Below, in pieces: positions 25,689-34,956 of a stretch of 64,000 nucleotides of DNA. A program made the position numbers and the translations under genes. Within the stretch, counting starts at the first letter, position 1. The number at the start of each line of letters is the position of its first letter. Under the pieces are notes generated by a model. It ran no database searches and was not told where the DNA came from. It saw only the letters and a program-made list of their open reading frames with translations. Origin of the DNA: JBDOQU01 sp039839375 (GTDB lineage Bacteria > Pseudomonadota > Alphaproteobacteria > DSM-16000 > Inquilinaceae); contig NZ_JBDOQU010000003.1 of the NCBI RefSeq assembly GCF_039839375.1, positions 124,001 to 188,000 on the forward strand, given 5' to 3'.

Positions 25689-26939
25689 ATGACCGTAGAC
25701 CCTGAAATCCTGACCTTCGGCTGCCGCCTCAACATCCATGAGAGCGAGGTGATGCGCGGCCATGCCCGGACCGCCGGGCTTGCCGACACGATCATCGTCA
25801 ACACCTGCGCGGTGACGGCGGAGGCGGAGCGGCAGGCCCGCCAGGCGATCAGGCGCGCCCGCCGCCGGCGTCCCGATGCGCGGATCGTGGTGACCGGATG
25901 CGCCGCCCAGATCGATCCCGGCAGTTTCGCGGCGATGCCGGAGGTGTCGGTCGTGCTGGGCAATGACGCGAAGCTGAAGCCGGAAAGCTGGCGCGGTCTG
26001 GATGAGCCGGACGGCGAACGCGTCCGGGTCAACGACATCGCCTCGGTGACGGAGACGGCAGGCCATCTGCTGCCGGGGTTCGAAGCCAATTCCCGAGGGT
26101 TCGTCCAGGTCCAGAATGGCTGCGATCACCGCTGCACCTTCTGCGTCATCCCGTTCGGCCGCGGGCCCTCCCGTTCCGTCCCGGTGGGTGAGATCGCGGC
26201 GCAGGTCCGCGCGCTGGTCGAGGCCGGATACAAGGAAATCGTGCTGTCCGGCGTCGACGTCACCTCCTATGGCGGCGATCTGCCGGGGCGGCCGGGCCTG
26301 GGCCAGATGATCCGGCGGCTGCTGGCGCTGACGCCGGATTTGCCGCGGCTGAGGCTCTCCTCCCTCGATTGCGTGGAGATCGATGACGATCTCTGGCGGC
26401 TGATCGCGGAGGAGGAGAGGCTGATGCCGCACCTCCACCTCTCCCTCCAGGCCGGCGACGACATGATCCTGAAGCGCATGAAGCGCCGCCATTCCCGCGC
26501 CGACGCCGTGGCGCTGACGGAGCGGGCGCGGGCGCTTCGCCCGGACATCGTGTTCGGCGCGGATTTGATCGCGGGCTTTCCGACGGAGACCGATGCGATG
26601 TTCGAGAACACGCTGGCGGCGGTGGAGGAATGCGGCCTCACCTGGCTGCATGTCTTCCCCTATTCGGAACGGCCGGGCACGCCCGCCGCCCGGATGCCGG
26701 CAGTGCCCCCGCCGGTCCGCAAGGAACGGGCCGCCAGGCTGCGCGCGGCGGGGGAAGCGCGAGCGACCGCCTTCCTGCGGTCCCAGGCGGGCCGGACGGT
26801 CGAGGTGCTGATGGAACGCAACGGCGCGGGCCGCACTCCCCATTTCGCCCTGGTAAGTCCGGCCGACCCACCGCCCGCGGGAACGCTGGCGAAGGTGTTC
26901 GTCACGGGGGCTGAGGACGGATATCTGACGAGTCGATAG
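25689..26939 (+). CDS. mtaB: tRNA t6A37 methylthiotransferase MtaB
   Basis: This 416-aa radical-SAM enzyme converts t6A to ms2t6A at position 37 of ANN-decoding tRNAs. The N-terminal methylthiotransferase domain has LTFGCRLNIHESE, IVNTCAVT and VTGCAAQ (three conserved cysteines for the auxiliary cluster). The radical-SAM CxxxCxxC is CDHRCTFC near residue 147. The C-terminal TRAM-like segment is present. ATG 25689 was chosen over TTG 25680. It starts the mtaB-ftsY-yciB run that is conserved in many alphaproteobacteria. Confidence 0.93.
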   Translation: MTVDPEILTFGCRLNIHESEVMRGHARTAGLADTIIVNTCAVTAEAERQARQAIRRARRRRPDARIVVTGCAAQIDPGSFAAMPEVSVVLGNDAKLKPESWRGLDEPDGERVRVNDIASVTETAGHLLPGFEANSRGFVQVQNGCDHRCTFCVIPFGRGPSRSVPVGEIAAQVRALVEAGYKEIVLSGVDVTSYGGDLPGRPGLGQMIRRLLALTPDLPRLRLSSLDCVEIDDDLWRLIAEEERLMPHLHLSLQAGDDMILKRMKRRHSRADAVALTERARALRPDIVFGADLIAGFPTETDAMFENTLAAVEECGLTWLHVFPYSERPGTPAARMPAVPPPVRKERAARLRAAGEARATAFLRSQAGRTVEVLMERNGAGRTPHFALVSPADPPPAGTLAKVFVTGAEDGYLTSR

Positions 26940-26980
26940 CGGAAAATGCTACACAATTGCTCTGCGAATGGAGGGGCGCT

Positions 26981-27163
26981 ATGGCTGAACCCGTCACTCT
27001 GAGGGACGCTAAGATGCCCGTGCAGGACGGTGATGAGCTGACGGACGAACAGAAAGTCGTTCGGGAGCGGGTAAGGCATCGGATGGCCGAAGGCTGGCCG
27101 ATCGGAGGACGGACGCCGACCAGGAATGAAATATACGCTGAACGGATTGACCGTTGCCGGTGA
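26981..27163 (+). CDS. Small uncharacterised protein (60 aa)
   Basis: A short gene with a strong Shine-Dalgarno (GGAGGGG, about 4 bases before ATG 26981) sits between mtaB and ftsY. The peptide is charged, with MPVQDGDELTDEQKVVRERV, an amphipathic helix, and the tail PTRNEIYAERIDRCR. No family was recognised and no membrane segment is seen. The ribosome-binding site and the position support translation; the function is unknown. Confidence 0.55.
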   Translation: MAEPVTLRDAKMPVQDGDELTDEQKVVRERVRHRMAEGWPIGGRTPTRNEIYAERIDRCR

Positions 27164-27262
27164 AAATCTCCGATTCGGCAGCTTGACGCATCGATGACAT
27201 TCGCGGCCGGCGGCATGGCGGCTCTTCCGGGGGTGGGGCAAGGCCGTGTATAGAGACGCGGC

Positions 27263-28234
27263 ATGATGGATAGAGAAATCGGAATCGAGAATTCCGCCAC
27301 GACCATCCCGGAGAAGAAGGGATGGTTCGCGAAGCTGAAGGCCGGCCTCACCCGGTCCTCGGCCAAACTGACCGACGGCATCACCGGCATCTTCACCCGG
27401 CGCAAGCTGGATGACGAGGCGCTGGAGGAGCTGGAGGAGCTGCTGATCACGGCCGATCTGGGCCCGTCGACGGCGGCGAAGCTGACGGCGGAGCTGGCGC
27501 GGACACGGTTCGGCAAGGATGTCAGCCCGGAGGAGGTGCGCACGGCGCTGGCCGACCATGCCGCGCGCATCCTCGGCCCCGTCGCCCTGCCGCTGACGCC
27601 CGATCCCGCCGCCAGGCCCTTCACCATCCTGATGGTGGGGGTGAACGGCACCGGCAAGACGACGACGATCGGCAAGCTGGCCCGCCAATGGCGGGACCAG
27701 GGGAAATCGGTGATGATGGCCGCCGGCGACACCTTCCGCGCCGCCGCCGTCCAGCAGTTGAAGGTCTGGGGCGACCGGTCGGGGGTCCCGGTGATCTCCC
27801 GCGAGACCGGCGCGGACGCGGCGGGGCTGGCCTTCGACGCCTACGCCCAGGCGAAACGGGATGGAACGGACATCCTGCTGATCGATACGGCCGGCCGGCT
27901 TCAGAACAAGGCCGACCTGATGGCCGAACTTCAGAAGATCATCCGCGTCCTGAGGAAGCAGGACGCCGCCGCGCCCCATGCCGTGCTTCTGGTGCTGGAT
28001 GCGACGACGGGCCAGAACGCCCACGCCCAGGTCGAGGTCTTTCGCGATATGGTCAGCGTCACGGGCCTGATCGTCACCAAGCTGGACGGCTCCGCCCGGG
28101 GCGGGGTGCTGGTCGCGCTGGCGGAGAAGTTCGCCCTGCCGGTCCATGCGATCGGCGTCGGCGAAGGCATAGACGATCTGCGGCCGTTCGAGGCGGTGCC
28201 CTTCGCGCGCTCCCTCATGGGCCTGGAGAATTAG
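27263..28234 (+). CDS. ftsY: Signal recognition particle receptor FtsY
   Basis: The 323-aa GTPase receives ribosome-nascent-chain-SRP complexes at the inner membrane. A short basic and amphipathic N-terminus (no long acidic A domain) is followed by the N domain. The G domain has P-loop GVNGTGKTTTIGKLA at 126-140, the insert region AGDTFRAAAVQQL, DTAGR for Mg2+, TKLDGSARGG and GVGEGIDDLRPF. All GTPase motifs are intact. It lies in the conserved mtaB-ftsY-yciB context, with amn following at 3 bp. Confidence 0.97.
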   Translation: MMDREIGIENSATTIPEKKGWFAKLKAGLTRSSAKLTDGITGIFTRRKLDDEALEELEELLITADLGPSTAAKLTAELARTRFGKDVSPEEVRTALADHAARILGPVALPLTPDPAARPFTILMVGVNGTGKTTTIGKLARQWRDQGKSVMMAAGDTFRAAAVQQLKVWGDRSGVPVISRETGADAAGLAFDAYAQAKRDGTDILLIDTAGRLQNKADLMAELQKIIRVLRKQDAAAPHAVLLVLDATTGQNAHAQVEVFRDMVSVTGLIVTKLDGSARGGVLVALAEKFALPVHAIGVGEGIDDLRPFEAVPFARSLMGLEN

Positions 28235-28237
28235 ACG

Positions 28238-29725
28238 ATGAACCTTCAACGCATGAAGACGGCCTTCGAAATCGGCGCGACGACGGAGCCTGCGCTGTTC
28301 GAGGACGCCGACGCCGCCGTCGCCCGAATCCTGGCGATCTATGAGGAAAGCACGGCCTTCCTCCGGGCGCGCTTCCAGGATTTCGCGCGCAACGAGCCGT
28401 TCGACCGGCGGGTGCGGGCCTATTATCCCTACGTCAATATCACGACGGATACCTTCGCCCGTGTCGACACCAGGCTCAGCTACGGCTTCGTCGACGGGCC
28501 GGGCGACTATTCCACCACCATCACCCGGCCGGACCTCTACCGCGCCTATCTGAAGGAGCAACTGTCGCAGCTGATCCGGAACCACCGGGTGCCGGTGGAA
28601 GTCGGGGTCAGCAACGACCCGATCCCGATCCATTTCGCCTTCCCCGACGGCCTCCATGTCGAAGGCAGCCTGTCGCCGGAGCGGATGCGGCTGATGCGGG
28701 AGGTGTTCGACGTGCCGGACCTGGCGCTGATGGACGATTCGATCGTCAACGGCACTTACGAGGCGGCCGACGGCCACCGGAAGCCCCTGGCGATGTTCAC
28801 CGGTCCCCGGATCGACTACAGCCTGCACCGGCTGAAGCACTATACGGCGACCAATTGCGAGCATTTCCAGAACTTCGTCCTGTTCACCAACTACCAGTTC
28901 TATGTCGACGAATTCATCCGCCACGCCCATGAGCTGATGGCGCGGGACGATACGGACTACGAATCCTTCGTGGAGCCGGGCAACTTCGTCACCCGTCGCG
29001 GCGGCGCGACGGAAGGGGAACCGGTGGCGCGGCTGCCGCAGATGCCGGCCTATCATCTGAGGCGGGCGGACCATTCCGGCATCACCATGGTGAATATCGG
29101 CGTCGGCCCGTCCAACGCCAAGACGATCACCGACCATATCGCCGTCCTGCGCCCGCACGCCTGGCTGATGCTGGGGCATTGCGCCGGGCTGCGGAACACG
29201 CAGAAGCTGGGCGACTACGTGCTGGCCCACGGCTATGTCCGCGAGGACCACGTGCTGGACGCCGACCTGCCGACCTGGGTGCCGGTTCCGGCGCTGGCGG
29301 AGATCCAGCAGGCGCTGGAACGGTCGGTGGTGGAGATCACGGGGCTGGAGGGCTATGCGCTGAAAAGCGTCATGCGCACCGGCACCGTCGCCACCATCGA
29401 CAACCGGAACTGGGAGCTTCGCGACCATCGCGAGCCGGTGCAGCGTTTCAGCCAGAGCCGGGCGATCGCTTTGGACATGGAAAGCGCGACCATCGCGGCC
29501 AACGGCTTCCGCTTCCGGGTGCCCTACGGCACGCTGCTCTGCGTCTCCGACAAGCCGCTGCATGGCGAGATCAAGCTGGCCGGCATGGCCGACGCCTTCT
29601 ACAAGCAGCAGGTCGGCCAGCACCTGAAGATCGGCATCAGCGCCATGGAGCGGCTGCGCGAGCTGGGGCTGGAAAGGCTGCACAGCCGCAAGCTGCGCAG
29701 CTTCAGCGAGGTCGGGTTCCAGTAG
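28238..29725 (+). CDS. amn: AMP nucleosidase
   Basis: The 495-aa enzyme splits AMP to adenine and ribose-5-phosphate, a route of purine salvage and energy-charge control. The N-terminal AMN domain carries RVRAYYPYVNITT and the C-terminal nucleoside-phosphorylase-type domain has HYTATNCEHFQNFVLFTNY, TMVNIGVGPSNAKT and the catalytic-type ALDMESATIAANGFR. Length and motifs fit. It starts 3 bp after ftsY and may be translated from the same mRNA, an insertion into the usual ftsY-yciB order. Confidence 0.94.
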   Translation: MNLQRMKTAFEIGATTEPALFEDADAAVARILAIYEESTAFLRARFQDFARNEPFDRRVRAYYPYVNITTDTFARVDTRLSYGFVDGPGDYSTTITRPDLYRAYLKEQLSQLIRNHRVPVEVGVSNDPIPIHFAFPDGLHVEGSLSPERMRLMREVFDVPDLALMDDSIVNGTYEAADGHRKPLAMFTGPRIDYSLHRLKHYTATNCEHFQNFVLFTNYQFYVDEFIRHAHELMARDDTDYESFVEPGNFVTRRGGATEGEPVARLPQMPAYHLRRADHSGITMVNIGVGPSNAKTITDHIAVLRPHAWLMLGHCAGLRNTQKLGDYVLAHGYVREDHVLDADLPTWVPVPALAEIQQALERSVVEITGLEGYALKSVMRTGTVATIDNRNWELRDHREPVQRFSQSRAIALDMESATIAANGFRFRVPYGTLLCVSDKPLHGEIKLAGMADAFYKQQVGQHLKIGISAMERLRELGLERLHSRKLRSFSEVGFQ

Positions 29726-29771
29726 GCGAATCCTCGACCCGATGCGCCGGGTCGTGCTAGATAGCGCCCCC

Positions 29772-30359
29772 ATGAGCTCCACCGACCGATCCGAGGCCAA
29801 GACCCGGTCTCCCCTTCTCCGCATGGCGCTGGAGGCGGGGCCGCTGGTCGCCTTCTTCATCGTCAACCGCATGGAAGGGATCATGACCGGGACCGCCGTG
29901 TTCATGGTCGCGACCCTGGTTTCCGTGGCGCTGTCCTACTGGCTGGAACGCCGGGTCCCGCTGATGCCGCTGATCGGCTGTGGCTTCGTGATGGTGTTCG
30001 GCGGGCTGACGCTGTGGCTCGACGACGCCATCTTCATCAAGATCAAGCCGACGGTGGTCAATCTGCTGTTCGCCGGCATCCTGTTCGGCGGGCTGGCCTT
30101 CGGTCGGGTGTTCCTGAAGCTGCTGATGGGCACGGTGCTCAACCTGACCGACGAGGGCTGGCGGCTCCTGACCTGGCGGTGGGCGTTCTTCTTCATCTTC
30201 CTGGCGATCCTGAACGAGATCGTCTGGCGCAGCCTGCCGACCGACGCCTGGGTCAACTTCAAGGTCTTCGGAATCATGCCGCTCTCCATCGCCTTCGGCG
30301 CCGCGCAGATCCCGCTGATCATGAAGCACACGATCGAGGAAGAGAACGAGGCGACGTGA
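29772..30359 (+). CDS. yciB: Septation/intracellular septation protein A family (YciB)
   Basis: The 195-aa inner-membrane protein has five hydrophobic segments (for example GPLVAFFIVNRMEGIMTGTA and INLLFAGILFGGLAFGR-like VVNLLFAGILFGG). The family motif is EGWRLLTWRWAFFFIFLAILNE with W-R-S-L-P-T-D-A-W-V-N-F-K-V-F-G. YciB helps in envelope and divisome integrity. The start MSSTDRSEAK is at 29772. The ORF extends to 29742 but the added 10 residues lack support. It follows amn at about 46 bp. Confidence 0.92.
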   Translation: MSSTDRSEAKTRSPLLRMALEAGPLVAFFIVNRMEGIMTGTAVFMVATLVSVALSYWLERRVPLMPLIGCGFVMVFGGLTLWLDDAIFIKIKPTVVNLLFAGILFGGLAFGRVFLKLLMGTVLNLTDEGWRLLTWRWAFFFIFLAILNEIVWRSLPTDAWVNFKVFGIMPLSIAFGAAQIPLIMKHTIEEENEAT

Positions 30360-30377
30360 GGCGGTAGGTTGCTTGCA

Positions 30378-30438
30378 CCTCATCCTGAGCTTGTCGAAGG
30401 ATGCGGGCACACATGGTTCGACAAGCTCACCATGAGGG
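30378..30438. repeat. Dispersed palindromic repeat, family A (best copy)
   Basis: CCTCAT and ATGAGG form the outer arms, and GAGCTTGTCGAA pairs perfectly with TTCGACAAGCTC inside. It lies between the convergent yciB and the small minus-strand gene, where the hairpin may terminate both. Confidence 0.88.
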
Positions 30439-30455
30439 AAGGCCGCCCCAGCCGG

Positions 30456-30656
30456 TCAGGTCAGGATGTTGACCAGCATGCCCCGGCGGATCGGGGTGTC
30501 GGCGGGCGGGGGTTCGAAGATTTCGGGAATTTGCGGAGCGGTCAGCGCGCGCTGTTTCGGCGCGCCTTCGCCGGCCGTTTCCGACACTGGCGGGCGCGGC
30601 TGGAAAAAGTTGGAGATCGTCTGGAGAATCGATCCCGACGAAGAAGACACCTGCAT
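30456..30656 (-). CDS. Small hypothetical protein (66 aa) ending in RGMLVNILT
   Basis: The peptide is 66 aa, Pro- and Ser-rich, with no membrane segment. It ends IRRGMLVNILT, a compact beta-like C-terminal motif. GGGAATG lies about 8 bases upstream of the ATG. Reading frame composition fits coding but no family was recognised. It could be a spurious ORF in GC-rich DNA; the C-terminal motif is the best argument for a real gene. Confidence 0.4.
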   Translation of the reverse strand: MQVSSSSGSILQTISNFFQPRPPVSETAGEGAPKQRALTAPQIPEIFEPPPADTPIRRGMLVNILT

Positions 30657-30771
30657 GGCGCGAACATTCCCATCGCCCCGGCCCCATCATCCCGAGCGGG
30701 AGTTTATTGCCGGGTAACGGGGCAATATTTGCCGCCCCAGCCCTTAACAAAGGGTTATCGGCCGGACGCCG

Positions 30772-31974
30772 TCAGGAGGGCGAAACGGCCCAGCCGACGA
30801 TGCGGCGCAGGAACGCCTCGCCGGCGCGCATCTGGTCCAGCGAGATGAATTCGTCGGGCTGGTGGGCCTGCGCGATGTCGCCGGGACCGCAGACGACCGT
30901 GGAGAACCCCGCGCGCTGGTAGAGCCCTCCCTCCGTCGTGAAGGCGACCGTGCCGGTCTCGTTCGCGCCCGACCATTGGCGGGCGAGCGCGGTGGCGAGG
31001 CCGTCCTCCGGGCTGCCCTCTGCGCCCGCCGCCAAAGGCGGGACGGCGACCAGCCGCTCCGTCGTCACGGACCCGGCGGGATGGCGCGCGGTGAGCGCCG
31101 GCAGCACGACATCCCTCACATGGGTTTCCAGGCGGGCGAGAATGGCGTCCGGATCGTCGCCCGGCACGGCCCTGAACTCCCACACCAGTTCGCAGCTTTT
31201 GGGGATGATGTTGACGGCCGTGCCGCCCGCGATCGTGCCGACATTGAAGGTCGTGAAGGGCGGGTCGAACCGGCTTCCCTTCAACGGCGTCTCCCGCTTT
31301 TCCGCCGCCATGGCGGCGATGAAGCCGACGATCGAGGACGCCGCGACGATCGCGCTGGCGCCGGCGTCCGGCGCGCTGGAATGGGCCTCCCGTCCCATGA
31401 TCGCGGTGCGGAAGACCTCGATCCCCTTATGGGCGTCGCAGGGTTTCAGCATCGTCGGTTCGCCCACGATCGCGATCCGGGGAGTTGGCGACCGTCCGGC
31501 GATATGGTCCAGCAGGCCCGGCGCGCCCAGGCAGCCGACCTCTTCGTCATGGGTGAAGGCGAGGTGGATCGGCCTGGCGAGCGGGCTTGCCACCATCTCC
31601 GGCACCAGCGAGAGGGCGAGCGCGACAAAGCCCTTCATGTCCGCCGATCCGCGCCCGTAGAGGCGGCCGTTGCGTTCGGTGAGGGTGAAGGGGTCGGTGG
31701 ACCAGGACTGGCCTTCGACCGGCACCACGTCGGTATGGCCTGACAGCACCACTCCGCCGTCGATGCGGGGACCGATCACCGCATGGAGGTTGGCCTTCCC
31801 GTCCGGGCCGGGCACGATTTCCGCCGTCACGCCGAAGGCGGCCAGATAGGCGGCGATCCAGTCGATCAGGTCGCGGTTGGGTTTGGCCGAGACGGTGTCG
31901 AAGGCGACCAGCCGGGCGAGCAACTCCACCGAATCGGGGGGCGGATCGGCGAGCGGCAGGGTCCCCTCAGCCAT
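30772..31974 (-). CDS. argE: Acetylornithine deacetylase
   Basis: The 400-aa M20 metallohydrolase removes acetate from N-acetylornithine in arginine synthesis. Metal ligands and catalytic residues lie in LSGHTDVVPVEGQ, GRGSADMKGF, FTHDEEVGCLGA and IVGEPTML, and the dimerisation-domain motif FNVGTIAGGTAVNIIP is present. It overlaps the folE stop by 8 bp on the same strand, so the two are coupled although the pathways differ. Confidence 0.9.
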   Translation of the reverse strand: MAEGTLPLADPPPDSVELLARLVAFDTVSAKPNRDLIDWIAAYLAAFGVTAEIVPGPDGKANLHAVIGPRIDGGVVLSGHTDVVPVEGQSWSTDPFTLTERNGRLYGRGSADMKGFVALALSLVPEMVASPLARPIHLAFTHDEEVGCLGAPGLLDHIAGRSPTPRIAIVGEPTMLKPCDAHKGIEVFRTAIMGREAHSSAPDAGASAIVAASSIVGFIAAMAAEKRETPLKGSRFDPPFTTFNVGTIAGGTAVNIIPKSCELVWEFRAVPGDDPDAILARLETHVRDVVLPALTARHPAGSVTTERLVAVPPLAAGAEGSPEDGLATALARQWSGANETGTVAFTTEGGLYQRAGFSTVVCGPGDIAQAHQPDEFISLDQMRAGEAFLRRIVGWAVSPS

Positions 31975-32578
31975 TCATGCCCAGGAAGGACTGGAATTCC
32001 CGCCGGGTCTTCGGGTCGGCGCGGAACGCACCCAGCATGGTGGAGGTGACCATGGCCGCGCCGTGCTTGTGGATGCCGCGCGTCGTCATGCAGTGATGCT
32101 CGCTCTCCACCACCACGCCGACGCCGGCCGGAGCCAGCACGTCGTTGATCGCGTTGGCGATCTGGGCGGTCAGCTTCTCCTGGATCTGGAGGCGCTTTGC
32201 GAAGGCGTCGACCACGCGGGCGAGCTTGGAGATGCCGACCACCCGGCGCACCGGCAGGTAGCCGATATGCACCTTGCCGATGATCGGCACCATGTGGTGC
32301 TCGCAATGGCTCTCGAACCGGATATCCCTCAGCACGACCATCTCGTCATAACCCTCGACTTCCTTGAAGGTCCGGGACAGAAGGTCGGCGGGATCGGTTT
32401 CGTAGCCGGCGAAGAATTCCTCATAGGCCTTGGCGACCCGTCGCGGCGTATCCAGCAGCCCTTCCCGCGCCGGATCGTCGCCCGCCCAGCGGATCAGGGT
32501 GCGGACCGCGTCCTCGACTTCGCTGCGGCTCGGGCGGTCGTTCCGGGCGGATGGAAGATCGGTTGACGGGGGAAGCAT
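31967..32578 (-). CDS. folE: GTP cyclohydrolase I
   Basis: The 203-aa enzyme turns GTP into dihydroneopterin triphosphate, the first step of folate synthesis. The zinc and catalytic region FESHCEHHMVPIIGKVHIGYLP is intact (Cys and His pair), followed by SKLARVVDAFAKRLQIQEKLT and the C-terminal GVVVESEHHCMTTRG containing the last zinc cysteine. It precedes argE with an 8-bp overlap and follows apaG by about 20 bp. Confidence 0.96.
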   Translation of the reverse strand: MLPPSTDLPSARNDRPSRSEVEDAVRTLIRWAGDDPAREGLLDTPRRVAKAYEEFFAGYETDPADLLSRTFKEVEGYDEMVVLRDIRFESHCEHHMVPIIGKVHIGYLPVRRVVGISKLARVVDAFAKRLQIQEKLTAQIANAINDVLAPAGVGVVVESEHHCMTTRGIHKHGAAMVTSTMLGAFRADPKTRREFQSFLGMNG

Positions 32579-32598
32579 GGGCTCTCTTCTAGAAGTTC

Positions 32599-32991
32599 CT
32601 AATGGACGGGCGCGCCGTCATGGGGGCTGTCCAGGGAGAAGGCGGGCACGGCGACGTCGAAACGGTTCCCATCGTCGGTTTCCATCTGATAGCTGCCGAC
32701 CATGATGCCCGAGGGGGCATTCAGCGGCGCGCCGCTGGTGTATTCGAAGCTTTCGCCCGGTGTCAGGGTCGGTTCCTGGCCGACGACGCCCGCGCCGCTG
32801 ACCTCCTGCACGTTCCCGAAGCTGTCGGTGATCTGCCAGAACCGGTTCCGCAGCCTGACCGTCCGGTCGCCATGGTTCTCGATCCTGACATGGTAGGCCC
32901 AGACATAATGCCCGTCGGCCGGCGACGACTGGTCTTCCAGGTAAGCCGGCTCGACCGATACGCGGATCGATTGCGTTTCCGCCGTGTACAT
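32599..32991 (-). CDS. apaG: ApaG family protein
   Basis: The 130-aa protein is a single fibronectin-III-like beta domain. Typical stretches are VWAYHVRIENHGDRTVRLRNRFWQITD, VSGAGVVGQEPTLTPGESFEYTS and GIMVGSYQMETDDG. ApaG is associated with Ap4A/CorC-type cobalt and magnesium phenotypes, but the molecular role is unresolved. First gene of the apaG-folE-argE run on the minus strand. Confidence 0.92.
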   Translation of the reverse strand: MYTAETQSIRVSVEPAYLEDQSSPADGHYVWAYHVRIENHGDRTVRLRNRFWQITDSFGNVQEVSGAGVVGQEPTLTPGESFEYTSGAPLNAPSGIMVGSYQMETDDGNRFDVAVPAFSLDSPHDGAPVH

Positions 32992-33175
32992 CTTCAGCCT
33001 TCCGCGCTGGCGACGTTTCTAGATTCAATATCTGGGTGTTCCGATTCAGCCGGCGGATGGGGAACCATCCGTCGGCATCGGAACACTAGTCGTCCGTCGA
33101 ATAGCGCCGTTCGCGGCCCCTGTCTACCGGAGGCGCATCCACCTGGGGCGCGGCTTTCGCCCCCGGACAAACGAA

Positions 33176-33207
33176 AGCCGGGCCAGGTCTTTCGACCTGG
33201 CCCGGCT
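33176..33207 (-). terminator. Intrinsic terminator of the OmpA-like gene
   Basis: A perfect 14-bp stem (arms 33176-33189 and 33194-33207) with a TTTC loop lies about 30 bp past the OmpA-like stop. On the minus strand it is followed by TTTCGTTTG, a modest U-rich tail. Confidence 0.88.
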
Positions 33208-33236
33208 CCGTTACGGGAACCGTTGAAGAAAAACGC

Positions 33237-34058
33237 TTACTGGAAGCGGATTTCGCTACGGCGGTTGGAAGGCTCGCGGACACCGTCCGGAGTGGCGACC
33301 AGCGGCTGGGTTTCACCCTCGGTGGCCGTGACGATCTCACCGGCGGGGATGCCCCCGGCGATGAGCGCCTGCTTGACGGCTTCCGCACGACGGGAGCCCA
33401 ACGCCAGATTGTAGGCGTCCGGACCCGACGTATCGGTGTGACCGACAACGCTGACCTCATCCACCACACCGGCTTCATAGTCCGCGATCACCTGCGCGAT
33501 GATCGCTTCGCCGGCCTCGGTGATCTCCGAACGGTCGAAGTCGAAGAACACGAAGTAGACGGCCGGAGCCTCCGGCATCGGCTGGGCTTCGATCTGCTCC
33601 ATCGCCGCGAAGAAGTCATCACGGCAGGCCGCGATGTGATCCGGCTGGTGATTTTCTTCCTGCTGTTCAACCCAGCAGTCGAACTGCACCTGGGCGACCG
33701 CAGCCTCGACCGGGAATTCCTCCCGGGCGCCGCCGTTGAGCGCGTTCACCAGACGCTGACGGGCGTCCGACAGCTCGGCGATCGACCCTTCGGGCAGATC
33801 CCAATTGGAGAGTTCCTCGGGTGGCACGACCTCGCCGGCCGCGGCCCGCAGGCCCTTCTCCGCGAAATAGTCGGCGTCCGTCCAGTCGTACATCTCGTTG
33901 GCTTCGAAGTTCGCGAAGGCGCGATACTCCTGAGCCAGCTGCTGCGTGAACGGGCTGCCGGTGGCTTCAGCGTTGTTCAGCTGTTCGACCGCCATGCCGG
34001 TGCAGCCGGCCAGCATAGTCGCCCCCGCGAAAACGCTCAGGTAACGGACAGATTTCAT
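33237..34058 (-). CDS. OmpA-family outer-membrane lipoprotein
   Basis: The 273-aa protein has a lipoprotein signal (basic start, hydrophobic core, lipobox LAGC with Cys19). A helical, acidic middle follows, and then a C-terminal OmpA domain (about 168-273) of the peptidoglycan-binding type: YFVFFDFDRSEITEAG, VVGHTDTSGPDAYN, LALGSRRAEAVKQALIAGG and the final SNRRSEIRF. It should tether the outer membrane to peptidoglycan. RBS AGAGGAG is about 8 bases before the ATG. A strong terminator follows; with a promoter expected in the 244-bp upstream gap it is probably an abundant single-gene transcript. Confidence 0.93.
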   Translation of the reverse strand: MKSVRYLSVFAGATMLAGCTGMAVEQLNNAEATGSPFTQQLAQEYRAFANFEANEMYDWTDADYFAEKGLRAAAGEVVPPEELSNWDLPEGSIAELSDARQRLVNALNGGAREEFPVEAAVAQVQFDCWVEQQEENHQPDHIAACRDDFFAAMEQIEAQPMPEAPAVYFVFFDFDRSEITEAGEAIIAQVIADYEAGVVDEVSVVGHTDTSGPDAYNLALGSRRAEAVKQALIAGGIPAGEIVTATEGETQPLVATPDGVREPSNRRSEIRFQ

Positions 34059-34302
34059 ATTGTTGTACTCCTCTTGGTCCCCTCGGAGGATAAAGTCCGC
34101 AGCGCAACGTTTGTTCCCAGGATCATGCGTCCGCTACGTTTATTCGCCCTCAGGCCCGCCACGGTTGAGCCCGTGCGCCGACTATTGGGCACCTAACCGA
34201 CGCCTGGAACAATAGCAGAAATTAAGGCGGAGTTAAGCCGCGGCCGTTCTTTGGAGGTGAAATATCACAAAAAATGACGATTTCCCTATTTTGGCGGCCG
34301 TG

Positions 34303-34956
34303 TCAGGTCGATTGTCCGAAAGGCTGGGAAAGGGCCACCACCGGACCGTCGGCGGCTTCGGCGTCCTCGCGGTCATGTGTGACCAGCAGGATCGGCAGGC
34401 CGCGGCGGCCGGCATGGTCGAAGACGAAGGCGCGCATCCTGCCCTTCAGCTCAGCGTCCAGCCGCGCGAACGGTTCGTCCAGCAGCAGCGCCCTGGGGCG
34501 GGAAAGCAGGGTCCGCATCAGCGCCGCGCGCGTCCGCTGGCCACCGGACAGGGTCGCTGGGTCGCGATCGCCCATGCCGGAAAGCCCCGCCTCGTCCAGC
34601 GCCGCCCCGATCTCCGCGCGCCGGTCGGCGCGCTTCATCCCGACCGGCAGGGCGAAGGCCAGGTTGCCGCCGACCGACAAATGCGGGAACAGAAGATCGT
34701 CCTGGAAGAGGATACCCAGCCGCCTCTCCTCGGGCGGGCGGGTCGTCATCTCCTCCCCATCCACGCGCACCCGGCCGGCGGCGTGGAAGGCGGGATCCAG
34801 CGTGCCGCAGAGGAAGGCCAGAAGGCTGGATTTTCCGCAGCCGCTCGGCCCCATCACCGTCGTGACCATGCCCGGCGCCACGGTAAGGGAGAGCGGCTGG
34901 AAGAGGGGGCGACCGCCCACGGACAGGGAGACGGCTTCAAGCGCGAGGCCGGTCAT
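34303..34956 (-). CDS. ynjD: ABC transporter ATP-binding protein, YnjD-type
   Basis: The 217-aa ATPase has Walker A MGPSGCGKSSLLA, signature LSGGQRTRAALMRTLL, Walker B ALLLDEPFARLD and the switch histidine in LVTHDREDAEA. Its ATG overlaps the permease stop by four bases (ATGA). A longer reading upstream is antisense and was rejected. It works with the permease and binding protein encoded just upstream as an importer of the YnjBCD type. Confidence 0.92.
   Translation of the reverse strand: MTGLALEAVSLSVGGRPLFQPLSLTVAPGMVTTVMGPSGCGKSSLLAFLCGTLDPAFHAAGRVRVDGEEMTTRPPEERRLGILFQDDLLFPHLSVGGNLAFALPVGMKRADRRAEIGAALDEAGLSGMGDRDPATLSGGQRTRAALMRTLLSRPRALLLDEPFARLDAELKGRMRAFVFDHAGRRGLPILLVTHDREDAEAADGPVVALSQPFGQST

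Noticed and set aside
26660..29905. A 1081-codon open frame on the minus strand
   Set aside because: It lies opposite mtaB, ftsY and amn, which are certain. High GC content creates such antisense frames; its composition is not protein-like.
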